12,717 nt of DNA from Pseudodesulfovibrio sp. GTDB taxonomy: Bacteria > Desulfobacterota > Desulfovibrionia > Desulfovibrionales > Desulfovibrionaceae. The stretch spans positions 1-12,717 of the forward strand of contig JAFLJW010000413.1 in assembly GCA_022712815.1 (NCBI GenBank), in the 5' to 3' direction. Shown here piece after piece: positions 6,962-12,717 of the stretch; the first letter of the stretch is position 1; every line of letters begins with the position of its first letter. The translations under genes and the position numbers were made by a program. The notes beneath the pieces were generated by a model. That model searched no databases. It had not been told where the DNA came from and saw only the letters and a list, made by a program, of their open reading frames with translations.

Positions 6962-7137
6962 TATAAAACTACCTGAATTTCAATATAAAAAACAGTGAAT
7001 CGCAAAAAAAGGTTTGCAAACCGTTCATGAAGCCCCGGCTATGAGGCGCAAGAAAAACTGAAGATCGACGCGCAGGAAATACGCGAGAGTTTGAGTTTTT
7101 CACGGCGCGAAGCAGCTAGTGCTTCAGGGACGAATTG

Positions 7138-7248
7138 CTATGCTTTGGCGGCGATGGCTTTCTTGACTGCAACCTTGAGAGCCTTCTTCCGGCGCCGACG
7201 TTTACGATCCAATTCTTTCTTACGCTCATGCTTTTTGTGACGTGCCAT
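7138..7248 (-). CDS. 36-residue Arg/Lys-rich mini-protein
   Basis: ATG (7246-7248 read in reverse) is preceded by a perfect GGAGG (7256-7260) at seven-base spacing and the frame ends at TAG 7138-7140. The product is 36 residues, of which 18 are Lys or Arg and two are His: MARHKKHERKKELDRKRRRR, then an Ala/Lys/Val helix ending AIAAKA. It resembles basic C-terminal tails of small ribosomal proteins such as bS21 and other tiny helical basic proteins, so RNA or ribosome binding is plausible but not shown. It runs antisense to an upstream extension of the frame of the 168-residue gene, which supports a start for that gene at 7423. It has no recognised partner gene. Confidence 0.72.
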   Translation of the reverse strand: MARHKKHERKKELDRKRRRRKKALKVAVKKAIAAKA

Positions 7249-7357
7249 TGTATGGCCTCCTTGATATTTCAGCCCGGTGGGGCTTTTCTTTCGTGCGAGT
7301 CGAGCTTCATATACCGATTAGCCCCGCTTTGTCCACCCCGCAGAGGAGAATTTTTCC

Positions 7358-7386
7358 TTGACGGGAAGGACCATGATAGACATATT
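7358..7386 (+). promoter_or_regulatory. Candidate sigma-70 promoter for the 168-residue gene
   Basis: TTGACG (7358-7363) and CATATT (7381-7386) are separated by 17 bases. The predicted transcription start near 7393 would leave a leader of about 30 bases containing GAGG (7411-7414) before ATG 7423. The -10 is only four of six matches. Confidence 0.45.
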
Positions 7387-7422
7387 CCCCGGCAGCGACA
7401 ATCACCTAATGAGGTTACGATA

Positions 7423-7929
7423 ATGATCAGAAGCGTCAGTGTTAAGAATGCGGTCAAGGATGCCATTGAGATTTTTCAGTTCGACCAATGGCTCCGGTTC
7501 TACTTTGTCGAGGAAAAGGGCGAAGACAATCTGTGGATCACGATTCCCGACGATGTCATGGCCCAGGTCAAGGAAGATTACCCGGCCCTGCATCGTCTGG
7601 CCGATCTCGTGAACGGTGCAAAGACCGACTACACTCGTGCGCAGGAAAATGTCTGTGCCTATGTGGCTGCCCGTCTGGACGGTCAGAAATACGAGGCAAC
7701 CGTCCTGCCCCAGGTCTTTGACAACGCCACTTTCAAGATTGAGATGTACGTCTTCAACGTCTGGCTCAAGATGCACGAAAAACATCTGGACGAAGAGTAC
7801 CAGACCTTCAACGGGTGGATGGAAATGTGGGAAGGCTGGAATTCCCTGGATGAAGTCAAGGAATACCGCGCCAAGCTCGTTCAGGGTGGGACCGATCCCG
7901 GAACTCCTGTTTGCGCTACAAAACAATAA
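7423..7929 (+). CDS. Conserved-looking soluble protein, function unknown (168 aa)
   Basis: The frame is open from 7135, but ATG 7423 is chosen: it has GAGG (7411-7414) eight bases upstream, a plausible promoter just before, and the upstream extension runs antisense to the 36-residue gene. The product begins MIRSVSVKNAVKDAIEIFQF and is acidic, largely helical and soluble, with a Trp-rich stretch near the end (FNGWMEMWEGWNSLDEVKEY). There is no signal peptide, membrane helix or metal-binding cluster; two isolated cysteines are present. I do not recognise the family and do not assign a function. It is followed by a very strong terminator and is probably monocistronic. Confidence 0.82.
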   Translation: MIRSVSVKNAVKDAIEIFQFDQWLRFYFVEEKGEDNLWITIPDDVMAQVKEDYPALHRLADLVNGAKTDYTRAQENVCAYVAARLDGQKYEATVLPQVFDNATFKIEMYVFNVWLKMHEKHLDEEYQTFNGWMEMWEGWNSLDEVKEYRAKLVQGGTDPGTPVCATKQ

Positions 7930-7947
7930 TATCCCCCCATACGATAC

Positions 7948-7982
7948 AAAAGCCCCCTGACCATTTGGTTGCGGGGCTTTTT
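7948..7982 (+). terminator. Rho-independent terminator
   Basis: AAAAGCCCC (7948-7956) pairs with GGGGCTTTT (7973-7981), a nine-bp stem followed by T. The 16-base loop can fold further by pairing ACC with GGT. It lies 19 bases after the stop of the 168-residue gene. Confidence 0.88.
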
Positions 7983-8023
7983 CTATATGTATCCTTTTTA
8001 TTTCAGGCTTTTGAAGCTCCGTC

Positions 8024-8052
8024 TTTCGGGGTAGGGCTTTTCGTGTTAATAT
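8024..8052 (+). promoter_or_regulatory. Weak candidate promoter (extended -10) for the DUF2892 gene
   Basis: TG-T-TAATAT (8044-8052) is an extended -10 with four of six core matches, lying 34 bases before ATG 8086. The -35 at 8024-8029 (TTTCGG) is poor. It follows the strong terminator at 7948-7982, so a promoter is needed in this interval. Confidence 0.33.
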
Positions 8053-8085
8053 ACATGAAACAGACATCCCGACAGGAGATACCCT

Positions 8086-8274
8086 ATGACAGTAAATGCA
8101 ATTCTTCGTGGCATGGCAGGATTTTTTGTTCTGATGAGTCTGGCTCTGGCCCATTATCACTCAGATAATTGGCTCTGGTTCACGGGCTTTATCGGTCTGA
8201 ATCTTCTTCAGTCCGCGTTCACCGGCTGGTGTCCGGCCATGATGATGTTACGCAAAATGGGTATCAAAGATTGA
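8086..8274 (+). CDS. DUF2892 family (YgaP-like) two-TM membrane protein
   Basis: A 62-residue inner-membrane protein; AGGAG lies eight bases before the ATG. The N-terminal NAILRGMAGFFVLMSLAL gives the first helix (about 5-23) and NWLWFTGFIGLNLLQSAF the second (about 28-45), followed by the family's GWCP motif at residues 47-50 and a short basic tail. This is the layout of the DUF2892 membrane domain fused to rhodanese in E. coli YgaP, here as a stand-alone protein. In rhodanese fusions the domain has been linked to sulfur species, but the lone form has no proven role. It converges on the PAP2 gene with 22 bases between, and no obvious shared terminator. Confidence 0.85.
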   Translation: MTVNAILRGMAGFFVLMSLALAHYHSDNWLWFTGFIGLNLLQSAFTGWCPAMMMLRKMGIKD

Positions 8275-8296
8275 TGCTGTTTGTGGTGCGATTTTC

Positions 8297-8923
8297 TTAG
8301 GGCGTGCGACACCCGTACGGGTAGATGATTTTCCATGCGCATACGGCGGCTGTGGTGCCGATAACCGCGCCGAATAATACGTCAGACGGGTAGTGCCTGA
8401 GTGCGAGAACACGGGCAATGCCCACTATTCCGGCCAGTGTCAGGGCGGGGATGCGTAGCCGAGGGAGTATAAATCCCAGTGCAGTCATGCTCGAAAAGAT
8501 GCGGATGGTATGGCCTGACGGAAAGGAGTGGTACAGGTAATCTCCGGCCATGGGGAAAAATCCATAGATACCACTCTCGAAAAACAGTGGCGGTCTGGCC
8601 CGTCCGAACATGTCTTTCAGAACATCGCCAATGAGCATGGCAGCGGCCACTGTCGTGCATATGTAGAGAATGGATTTGGAGCGGTGTGTGAGTCCTTTTT
8701 TGAGCCCATCGAATGTACCCAGTAGAAATCCTGCCGCCAGAATTACTTTGAAAAAAATGCTGTTTGCACAAAGCGAGAGCAGTTTTGCCAGTTCGTGCCA
8801 TGCGGTGTTTCTCAAGGTGTGCGCGGCTTCGGAGACCGGTCGATCTACATATTGATAGAAGATCGCAATGACGGCTGCTGTAAGGACTGCGAAAAAGAGT
8901 GATTTGATGAGGTCTTTATTCAT
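8297..8923 (-). CDS. PAP2 family integral-membrane phosphatase
   Basis: A 208-residue membrane protein with all three PAP2 superfamily motifs: KDMFGRARP (Lys103 to Pro111), SFPSGHT (His138) and ARVLALRHYPSD (Arg171, His177, Asp181). About five or six membrane helices surround them. Such enzymes remove phosphate from lipid phosphates, for example undecaprenyl pyrophosphate, phosphatidate or phosphatidylglycerol phosphate, with the active site on the periplasmic face. The substrate cannot be told from sequence. ATG 8923 is preferred because GAAGG lies six bases upstream and a longer TTG form from 8962 would overlap the upstream zinc-ribbon gene. The upstream gene lies close on the same strand, so they may be co-transcribed. 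Confidence 0.9.
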   Translation of the reverse strand: MNKDLIKSLFFAVLTAAVIAIFYQYVDRPVSEAAHTLRNTAWHELAKLLSLCANSIFFKVILAAGFLLGTFDGLKKGLTHRSKSILYICTTVAAAMLIGDVLKDMFGRARPPLFFESGIYGFFPMAGDYLYHSFPSGHTIRIFSSMTALGFILPRLRIPALTLAGIVGIARVLALRHYPSDVLFGAVIGTTAAVCAWKIIYPYGCRTP

Positions 8924-8942
8924 GCATGGCCTTCGGAAAATA

Positions 8943-9194
8943 TTATCCGATCTTTTTTCCAATGAATGTTAATAAGCAGCCAAGGATGAGAATGATGGCC
9001 GCCCACATGCGTCCGCCGTATATGGCCATGACGATGGCGATGATGACCATTAATCCACCGCAGGCCATGGCAATTCCTCCGTCCATGGTCATTTTTTTTG
9101 CCATTTTGTCACTTTTTTGGATGATACGCACGCCGCAGTACTTGCAGCTTTTGGCCTGACGCTTGATGGATTTTCCGCAATTTTGACACTTCAT
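8943..9194 (-). CDS. Zinc-ribbon protein with two transmembrane helices
   Basis: An 83-residue protein. Residues 1-21 form a compact zinc ribbon with two knuckles, CQNC (Cys3/Cys6) and CKYC (Cys17/Cys20). A basic linker follows (KSDKMAKKM), then two helices at about 39-59 (GGIAMACGGLMVIIAIVMAI) and 62-78. This zinc ribbon plus membrane hairpin layout is common in small uncharacterised bacterial proteins. No clear Shine-Dalgarno site precedes the ATG (the upstream bases are TAATAACTACCC), so expression may be low or the start atypical. It stops 19 bases before the PAP2 start on the same strand and may form a two-gene unit with it. Function unknown. Confidence 0.75.
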   Translation of the reverse strand: MKCQNCGKSIKRQAKSCKYCGVRIIQKSDKMAKKMTMDGGIAMACGGLMVIIAIVMAIYGGRMWAAIILILGCLLTFIGKKIG

Positions 9195-9268
9195 GGGTAG
9201 TTATTAGCAAAAAAAAACTATGAGGGGTAGTCTTGGAAGCATGGTTTTCAATGGGGGAGTGGCTGGCT

Positions 9269-9343
9269 GGTGGTAGCCACCTTTCCGTGGAGCAGTCCTT
9301 GTTTGCTTCTTTTCCAACCGCCGGGTTGGTAGAAATGAAGCAA
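9269..9343. other. Cluster of inverted repeats between the zinc-ribbon gene and tRNA-Arg (possible structured RNA)
   Basis: Three nested or adjacent hairpins occur in 75 bases: GGTGG-TAG-CCACC (9269-9281), CCAACC-GCCG-GGTTGG (9314-9319 with 9324-9329), and an outer stem TTGCTTC/GAAGCAA (9303-9309 with 9337-9343) enclosing the second through an internal loop. No convincing ORF occupies the stretch. It may be a small RNA or the remnant of a processed tRNA transcript. Which strand is transcribed is not evident. Confidence 0.3.
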
Positions 9344-9357
9344 GCATTCGGCAGGCA

Positions 9358-9392
9358 AAGAAAAAGGGACCTGGATTTTCATCCAGATCCCT
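9358..9392 (-). terminator. tRNA-Arg transcript terminator
   Basis: On the minus strand a 12-bp stem with one G-U wobble (AGGGATCTGGAT with ATCCAGGTCCCT) closes a GAAA tetraloop and is followed by TTTTCTTT. It begins ten bases after the tRNA CCA end. Confidence 0.9.
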
Positions 9393-9401
9393 GTATTCTC
9401 G

Positions 9402-9478
9402 TGGTGCGCCCGAGAGGATTCGAACCTCTGACCTTTCGGTTCGTAGCCGAATGCTCTATCCAGCTGAGCCACGGGCGC
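9402..9478 (-). tRNA. tRNA-Arg (anticodon ACG)
   Basis: A 77-base tRNA including encoded CCA. The acceptor arm GCGCCCG pairs with CGGGCGC, followed by discriminator A. The D arm is GGCTCAGCTGGATAGAGC. The anticodon stem TTCGG/CCGAA holds the loop CTACGAA with anticodon ACG, expected to be deaminated to ICG and to read CGU, CGC and CGA. The T arm is AGAGG-TTCGAAT-CCTCT. It has its own promoter and terminator, so it is monocistronic. Confidence 0.97.
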
Positions 9479-9491
9479 ACAAAGGAAGACC

Positions 9492-9520
9492 TGTTTATGT
9501 CGAGGTCACTGAGACGTCAA
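9492..9520 (-). promoter_or_regulatory. Candidate tRNA-Arg promoter
   Basis: On the minus strand TTGACG (9515-9520) and TAAACA (9492-9497) are spaced by 17 bases. The start would fall near 9485, seven bases before the tRNA 5' end, as is usual for tRNA genes. The -10 is weak (three of six matches), but the -35 is five of six. Confidence 0.5.
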
Positions 9521-9529
9521 GCAATATTT

Positions 9530-9961
9530 TTATGAATTAATCAATTTAGTGATGAATTCACTGTCCAGACCTTGTGTGAGCCGGGCTTTTTTCCCCAGAA
9601 TCCGAATCAGTACGGTTTCCGGATGTTCAGCGAACTCCCGCATCTGCGGATGCTTCATGAGGTAGAGTTTTTTGATGGCATCGATTGTCTGTTTTTTCTT
9701 GATGGGCGAGTTTACTCCCTGAATGGACAGGGCCAGGGCCTCGTCCCGCCTGTCGATGAGCAGGCTGACATGCGGGGATTTCTTGAGGTTCTTATTCTTT
9801 TGTGATGTCTTGCGCGACAGAAAATAGAATTTCATGGCCGCATGGTCGGCAAAATAGGTCATGAGAGCGGTGTGTGGTTCAACTCCATCGGAGGTGGCGA
9901 GCACGCACATGTCCTTGGCCTGAATCAGATCGTCGATGATTTGCATTTTGTTTTTGCTCAT
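9530..9961 (-). CDS. Pyridoxamine 5'-phosphate oxidase-like FMN-binding split-barrel protein
   Basis: A 143-residue cytoplasmic protein with the pattern of the PNPOx-like flavin split barrel: MCVLATSDGVEPHTALMTYF near residues 18-37, MKFYFLSRKTSQKNKNLKKS at 43-62, then VSLLIDRRD at 65-73. These are the strands and the basic loop that hold the FMN phosphate in this superfamily. Members of this size are small flavin or F420 proteins, some heme-degrading, most uncharacterised; it is too short and divergent to be PdxH itself. No strong Shine-Dalgarno site is seen before the ATG at 9961; a second ATG lies five codons in. It is divergent from the PAPS-reductase-like gene, sharing the symmetric -10 element. 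Confidence 0.82.
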   Translation of the reverse strand: MSKNKMQIIDDLIQAKDMCVLATSDGVEPHTALMTYFADHAAMKFYFLSRKTSQKNKNLKKSPHVSLLIDRRDEALALSIQGVNSPIKKKQTIDAIKKLYLMKHPQMREFAEHPETVLIRILGKKARLTQGLDSEFITKLINS

Positions 9962-9995
9962 AAAAAAAAATATAGCTCAGGAAATGACGCGCTTC

Positions 9996-10005
9996 CATTA
10001 TAATG
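9996..10005. promoter_or_regulatory. Symmetric bidirectional -10 element between divergent genes
   Basis: CATTATAATG is a perfect 10-bp palindrome giving a consensus TATAAT on both strands (9999-10004 on +, 9997-10002 on -). Starts would fall near 10011 (+), 24 bases before ATG 10035, and near 9990 (-), about 30 bases before ATG 9961. Recognisable -35 boxes are poor on both sides. An A9 tract at 9962-9970 lies upstream of the plus-strand promoter and could act as an UP-like element. Confidence 0.55.
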
Positions 10006-10034
10006 ATCGAACCCCTTTCGCCTTGAGAGTTTTC

Positions 10035-10715
10035 ATGAACCAAACACTTGATGATAAAATTCGCGGGACCGAATCCCTGTTGGCCCGACTGATCGAGACA
10101 ATCGACCCTGCTGGCGTGCGTGTGGCCTGGACCGGCGGCAAGGATTCCACCGTTGTTCTTTATATCTGGAAGGCTATTCTCGACCATCACGAATCAGGGC
10201 CGGTCAGGGCCATCAACCTTGATACCGGATGCAAATTTACTGAAGTCATGGCCTTCCGTGACCGGTTGGCGACAGAGTGGGGCGTTGATCTCCATGTGGC
10301 TCAGTCCGATGTCGCCATTGCAGACTACCCTTTGGCCGAAGATACACTCGCCTGTTGTCGTGATCTCAAAATCGAGCCGCTTAAAAAGGCGGTCCGCCAT
10401 ACCGGCACCACCCATCTGCTGACCGGTATCCGGCGTGACGAACACCCTGACCGGGCGGACCGGCAGCCCATGGAAAACCGCAACGACCCAACACATGTCA
10501 TGGTCAACCCCATCCTTGACTGGACCGAGACGGACATCTGGGCTTTTCATGCCCGTTTTGATCTGCCTCACTGCGAACTTTACGACCAGGGATACCGTTC
10601 CCTTGGCTGTCAGCCTTGCACCAAAAAACCGGGCGACGGCGGGGATGAAAGGTCTGGCCGCGACCGGGCAAAGGAACGCTCGCTCAAAACGCTGACCAGC
10701 CTTGGATACTTCTGA
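10035..10715 (+). CDS. PAPS-reductase/ATP-sulfurylase-family protein with intact PP-loop and CC...CxxC, no C-terminal catalytic Cys
   Basis: A 226-residue adenine-nucleotide alpha-hydrolase. The start ATG 10035 is chosen because a consensus -10 lies at 9999-10004 and GAGAG precedes it; the frame is open further upstream. Residues 33-38 are TGGKDS, an intact ATP pyrophosphatase PP-loop; LDTGCKFTE at 62-70 is the family nucleotide motif; Cys107-Cys108 (LACCRDLKIEPL) and Cys192/Cys195 (LGCQPCT) match the four cysteines that hold a [4Fe-4S] cluster in APS reductases. However, the ECGLH-type C-terminal catalytic Cys is missing: the protein ends KTLTSLGYF. True APS/PAPS reductases usually have a degenerate PP-loop and that tail Cys. 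It may therefore adenylate a substrate with ATP, as sulfur-transfer enzymes such as DndC do, but the substrate is unknown. It is probably monocistronic. Confidence 0.85.
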   Translation: MNQTLDDKIRGTESLLARLIETIDPAGVRVAWTGGKDSTVVLYIWKAILDHHESGPVRAINLDTGCKFTEVMAFRDRLATEWGVDLHVAQSDVAIADYPLAEDTLACCRDLKIEPLKKAVRHTGTTHLLTGIRRDEHPDRADRQPMENRNDPTHVMVNPILDWTETDIWAFHARFDLPHCELYDQGYRSLGCQPCTKKPGDGGDERSGRDRAKERSLKTLTSLGYF

Positions 10716-10915
10716 TGATTTTTGAATAATGGTTATCTTTTTTACGGTGTTATGTGTCTGTTTTTTGGGATAAGCCTTGACCTTGCGGTTGATTTTTCTA
10801 ATTGTCCAAACTTATTAGGTTCAGGGTCAGGGCGAGCGCACGCGGCTTTGGTCAGAGGTGAACCGGATTCCGGGTGCTTGTTGTGATCGTGTCAACCTTT
10901 TGAAAAGAGGTCTTC
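10716..10915 (+). other. Leader/intergenic region before the hydrogenase gene
   Basis: No gene is seen in these 200 bases. Weak promoter-like pairs are present, for example TTGATT (10789-10794) with TATTAG (10813-10818) at 18-base spacing, and an isolated TTGACC at 10777-10782. GTTG-N9-CAAC at 10879-10895 is an imperfect dyad and too weak to call an operator. No clear terminator follows the upstream gene. Confidence 0.3.
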
Positions 10916-12717
10916 ATGCCGACACTGCTGTTACTTCTCATTCTCCTGCCAGCCATAGCTGCTCTGGTCTGCTATTTCGTTCGGTCAAGTGCCGTTCGGA
11001 CGTTGACCGTTGTTGCCACCGGTATTGTCCTGACGCTTGCATCGTTGGGATTGCTGTCACAGGGGGCGTTTGAACCGCTTGCGGTCGGTTCACTCTTCGG
11101 CATCGGCAGCGATCTTCTGATTTCCGTACTGGATTTCGTATTGCTGGGTGTGATTTTTTTCTATGGTGTCAAACACAAGAGTGTGCTGATCCAGGCCTTC
11201 ACCCTGGCCCAGATCGGGCTTCTGGTATGGTTTGAATCGGTCATGCTCGACCACGCGGCAGTCCCCGCCATTATGGGCGATCAACTGTCCCTGATTCTGG
11301 TTTTGGTGATATCCATAATCGGTTCCCTGATCTGTATCTTCGCCATTCCTTACATGAAGGAACATGAGGCGCACCTGAAACTGAAGAAGTCCCGTCAGCC
11401 GCAGTTCTTCTTTTTTCTGGTGCTGTTCCTCGGCGCGATGAACGGGTTGGTTCTGTCCAACAATATCCTGTGGATGTACTTCTTCTTCGAGGTCACCACC
11501 TTTTGTTCCTTCATACTCATCGGTCACGATGCCACTGAAATCGCTACCAGGAATTCTGTCCGCGCTCTGTGGATGAACGCTTTCGGCGGTTTGGCTTTTG
11601 TCGTCGGCATGATGCTGGTTTACATGAAGACCGGAACTGTGGACATCTCAGCCATTCTGGCTGCCGGGCCGCAGGGCGCACTGATGGTGACCGGGATCGG
11701 CTTCCTCTGCCTCGCCGGTTTTACCAAGGCCGCTCAGCTTCCGTTCCAGGGCTGGCTGCTCGGGGCCATGGTTGCGCCGACCCCGGTTTCCGCCCTGCTG
11801 CATTCCTCCACCATGGTCAAGGCCGGTGTTTTCGTCGTGCTGCGGTTCGCCCCTGCATACACGGGCACCTTCCTGAGTACCGGCGTGGCACTATGCGGAG
11901 CCTTTGTTTTTGTTGCCTGCGCTGCCCTGTGTATCGGCCAGTCCAACGGCAAGAAGATTCTGGCCTACTCCACGATTTCGAACCTCGGCCTGATCATCTG
12001 CTGTGCGGGCATCAACACTCCGCTGGCACTGACCGCCGCCGTCATGATGATAATCTTCCACGCCATCTCCAAGTCCCTGCTCTTTCTGTGCGTCGGGACC
12101 ATCGAGCAGGCAATCGGCTCCCGGAATATCGAAGACATGCGCGGCCTGTATGCCAGATTTCCCCGTACCGCGACCATCACCATCATCGGCATCCTGACCA
12201 TGATTCTGCCGCCGTTCGGTGTTCTGATGGCCAAGTGGATGGCCATAGAAGCCGGTGCAGACACCAATGTCATCGTCATCACCATGCTCGCTCTTGGCTC
12301 TGCCCTGACTGTTGTATACTGGGCCAGATGGGGCGGTTCCCTGATGGCTACCCGCGAAGAAGGCGCAGTTCCTGAAAAGCAGGCTGCCCTCATTCGACTG
12401 CCGCTGATGGTCTTGTGTATCGGTGCAATCGGCCTCTCCTTTGCGACTCCGTGGATATACAATTCCATGCTGGCCCCCTGGGTCGGCGCGGCTCCGTTCT
12501 CCGTGAGTTTGGGCTCTCTGGACTCTGTCACCGGTTCTTTTGCCGTTGTGCCATTGTTCATCGTCCTTGGGCTGGGGCTGCTGTTTGCCGTCAAGGCCGC
12601 GTTTGGTGCTGGCAAGGTAAAGATCACGTCTCCCTATCTGGGTGGTGCCAACAGTTCTGAGAACGGAACCTACATTGGCCCCATGAACGGGGAGGTGCCG
12701 TTTTCGGCTGGCAACCT
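10916..12717 (+). CDS. NuoL/MrpA-type proton-translocating subunit of an Ech- or Coo-type membrane hydrogenase (3' end outside window)
   Basis: ATG 10916 has AGAGG about six bases upstream. The frame is open to the window edge, 600 residues visible. It is a polytopic antiporter-like subunit: TM5-type FFFEVTTFCSF with Glu192, GFTKAAQLPFQGWLLGAM with Lys271 from 268, then APTPVSALLH with His296, TMVKAGV with Lys302, FHAISKSLLF with His382 and Lys386, and LPPFGVLMAKW with Lys440. These are the polar axis residues that carry protons in complex I-like pumps. The VTTFCSF and GWLLGAMVAPTPVSALLHSS wording is closer to EchA/CooM of group 4 [NiFe] hydrogenases than to NuoL proper. From about 575, SPYLGGANSSENGTYIGPMN is a soluble loop seen in such subunits. 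Distinguishing EchA (about 640 residues) from the longer CooM needs the missing 3' end. It is probably the first gene of its operon. Confidence 0.88.
   Translation, partial: MPTLLLLLILLPAIAALVCYFVRSSAVRTLTVVATGIVLTLASLGLLSQGAFEPLAVGSLFGIGSDLLISVLDFVLLGVIFFYGVKHKSVLIQAFTLAQIGLLVWFESVMLDHAAVPAIMGDQLSLILVLVISIIGSLICIFAIPYMKEHEAHLKLKKSRQPQFFFFLVLFLGAMNGLVLSNNILWMYFFFEVTTFCSFILIGHDATEIATRNSVRALWMNAFGGLAFVVGMMLVYMKTGTVDISAILAAGPQGALMVTGIGFLCLAGFTKAAQLPFQGWLLGAMVAPTPVSALLHSSTMVKAGVFVVLRFAPAYTGTFLSTGVALCGAFVFVACAALCIGQSNGKKILAYSTISNLGLIICCAGINTPLALTAAVMMIIFHAISKSLLFLCVGTIEQAIGSRNIEDMRGLYARFPRTATITIIGILTMILPPFGVLMAKWMAIEAGADTNVIVITMLALGSALTVVYWARWGGSLMATREEGAVPEKQAALIRLPLMVLCIGAIGLSFATPWIYNSMLAPWVGAAPFSVSLGSLDSVTGSFAVVPLFIVLGLGLLFAVKAAFGAGKVKITSPYLGGANSSENGTYIGPMNGEVPFSAGN

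Noticed and set aside
7402..8160. 252-codon minus-strand frame
   Set aside because: It crosses a strong terminator and runs antisense to two better supported plus-strand genes.
9248..9472. 74-residue minus-strand frame beginning MAQLDRAFGYEPKGQRFESS
   Set aside because: It is the well-known false frame read through a tRNA gene; it lies on tRNA-Arg and its terminator.
9402..9478. tRNA-Arg as an integration site for a mobile element
   Set aside because: No repeat of the tRNA 3' end and no integrase or foreign gene is found in the window.
10879..10895. GTTG-N9-CAAC dyad upstream of the hydrogenase gene as an HcpR/CooA-type operator
   Set aside because: Only the outer four bases pair; the inner positions do not fit either consensus.
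11569..12375. 268-codon plus-strand frame rich in Arg, His and Cys
   Set aside because: It is an out-of-frame reading of the hydrogenase subunit gene; the composition is typical of a shadow frame.

Overview
The window reads like chromosomal DNA of a free-living, anaerobic, vibrioid Desulfovibrionales-type deltaproteobacterium (Desulfovibrio / Pseudodesulfovibrio-like). This is inferred from gene content and style: an Ech/Coo-type membrane hydrogenase subunit, Csd/Pgp-type peptidoglycan trimming enzymes, a lone sulfate-reductase-family ATP pyrophosphatase, moderate GC with strong Shine-Dalgarno sites, and several TTG/GTG starts. I see no insertion sequence, integrase, phage gene or CRISPR array.

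Layout. 1-627 (+): the 3' end of an unrecognised gene, then a small secreted lysine-rich protein. 720-6961 (-), transcribed right to left: an FmdB-type zinc-ribbon protein, a strong hairpin terminator, purB, pyrE (overlapping purB by 4 nt), a YkuD-type L,D-carboxypeptidase/transpeptidase with two NTF2-like domains (Csd6/Pgp2-like), a one-pass membrane coiled-coil protein overlapping it by 4 nt, and a Csd4/Pgp1-like M99 D,L-carboxypeptidase. 7138-8962: a 36-residue Arg/Lys-rich mini-protein (-), a divergent unrecognised 168-residue protein with a strong terminator (+), a DUF2892 membrane protein (+) and a PAP2-family lipid phosphatase (-). 8943-9961 (-): a zinc-ribbon/two-TM protein, tRNA-Arg(ACG) with promoter and terminator, and a flavin split-barrel protein. 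10035-10715 (+): a PAPS-reductase-family protein, divergent from the flavin protein across a perfectly symmetric -10 element. 10916-end (+): the first gene of what is probably an Ech- or Coo-type energy-conserving [NiFe] hydrogenase operon, cut by the window edge.

How the genes work together. The most coherent system is the cassette at 720-4571. In Helicobacter and Campylobacter, Csd6/Pgp2 trims tetrapeptide stems to tripeptides and Csd4/Pgp1 trims tripeptides to dipeptides; both are needed for helical shape. Here the two enzymes are in one directional run, separated by a membrane-anchored coiled-coil protein whose N-terminus resembles shape-determining M23 peptidases but which lacks an M23 catalytic domain. 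This looks like a cell-curvature module with a possible scaffold or regulator, linked to the purB-pyrE nucleotide operon. The second item of interest is the PAPS-reductase relative. It keeps an intact ATP-binding PP-loop and the four Fe-S cysteines but lacks the catalytic C-terminal Cys motif, so it is unlikely to be an ordinary sulfonucleotide reductase.
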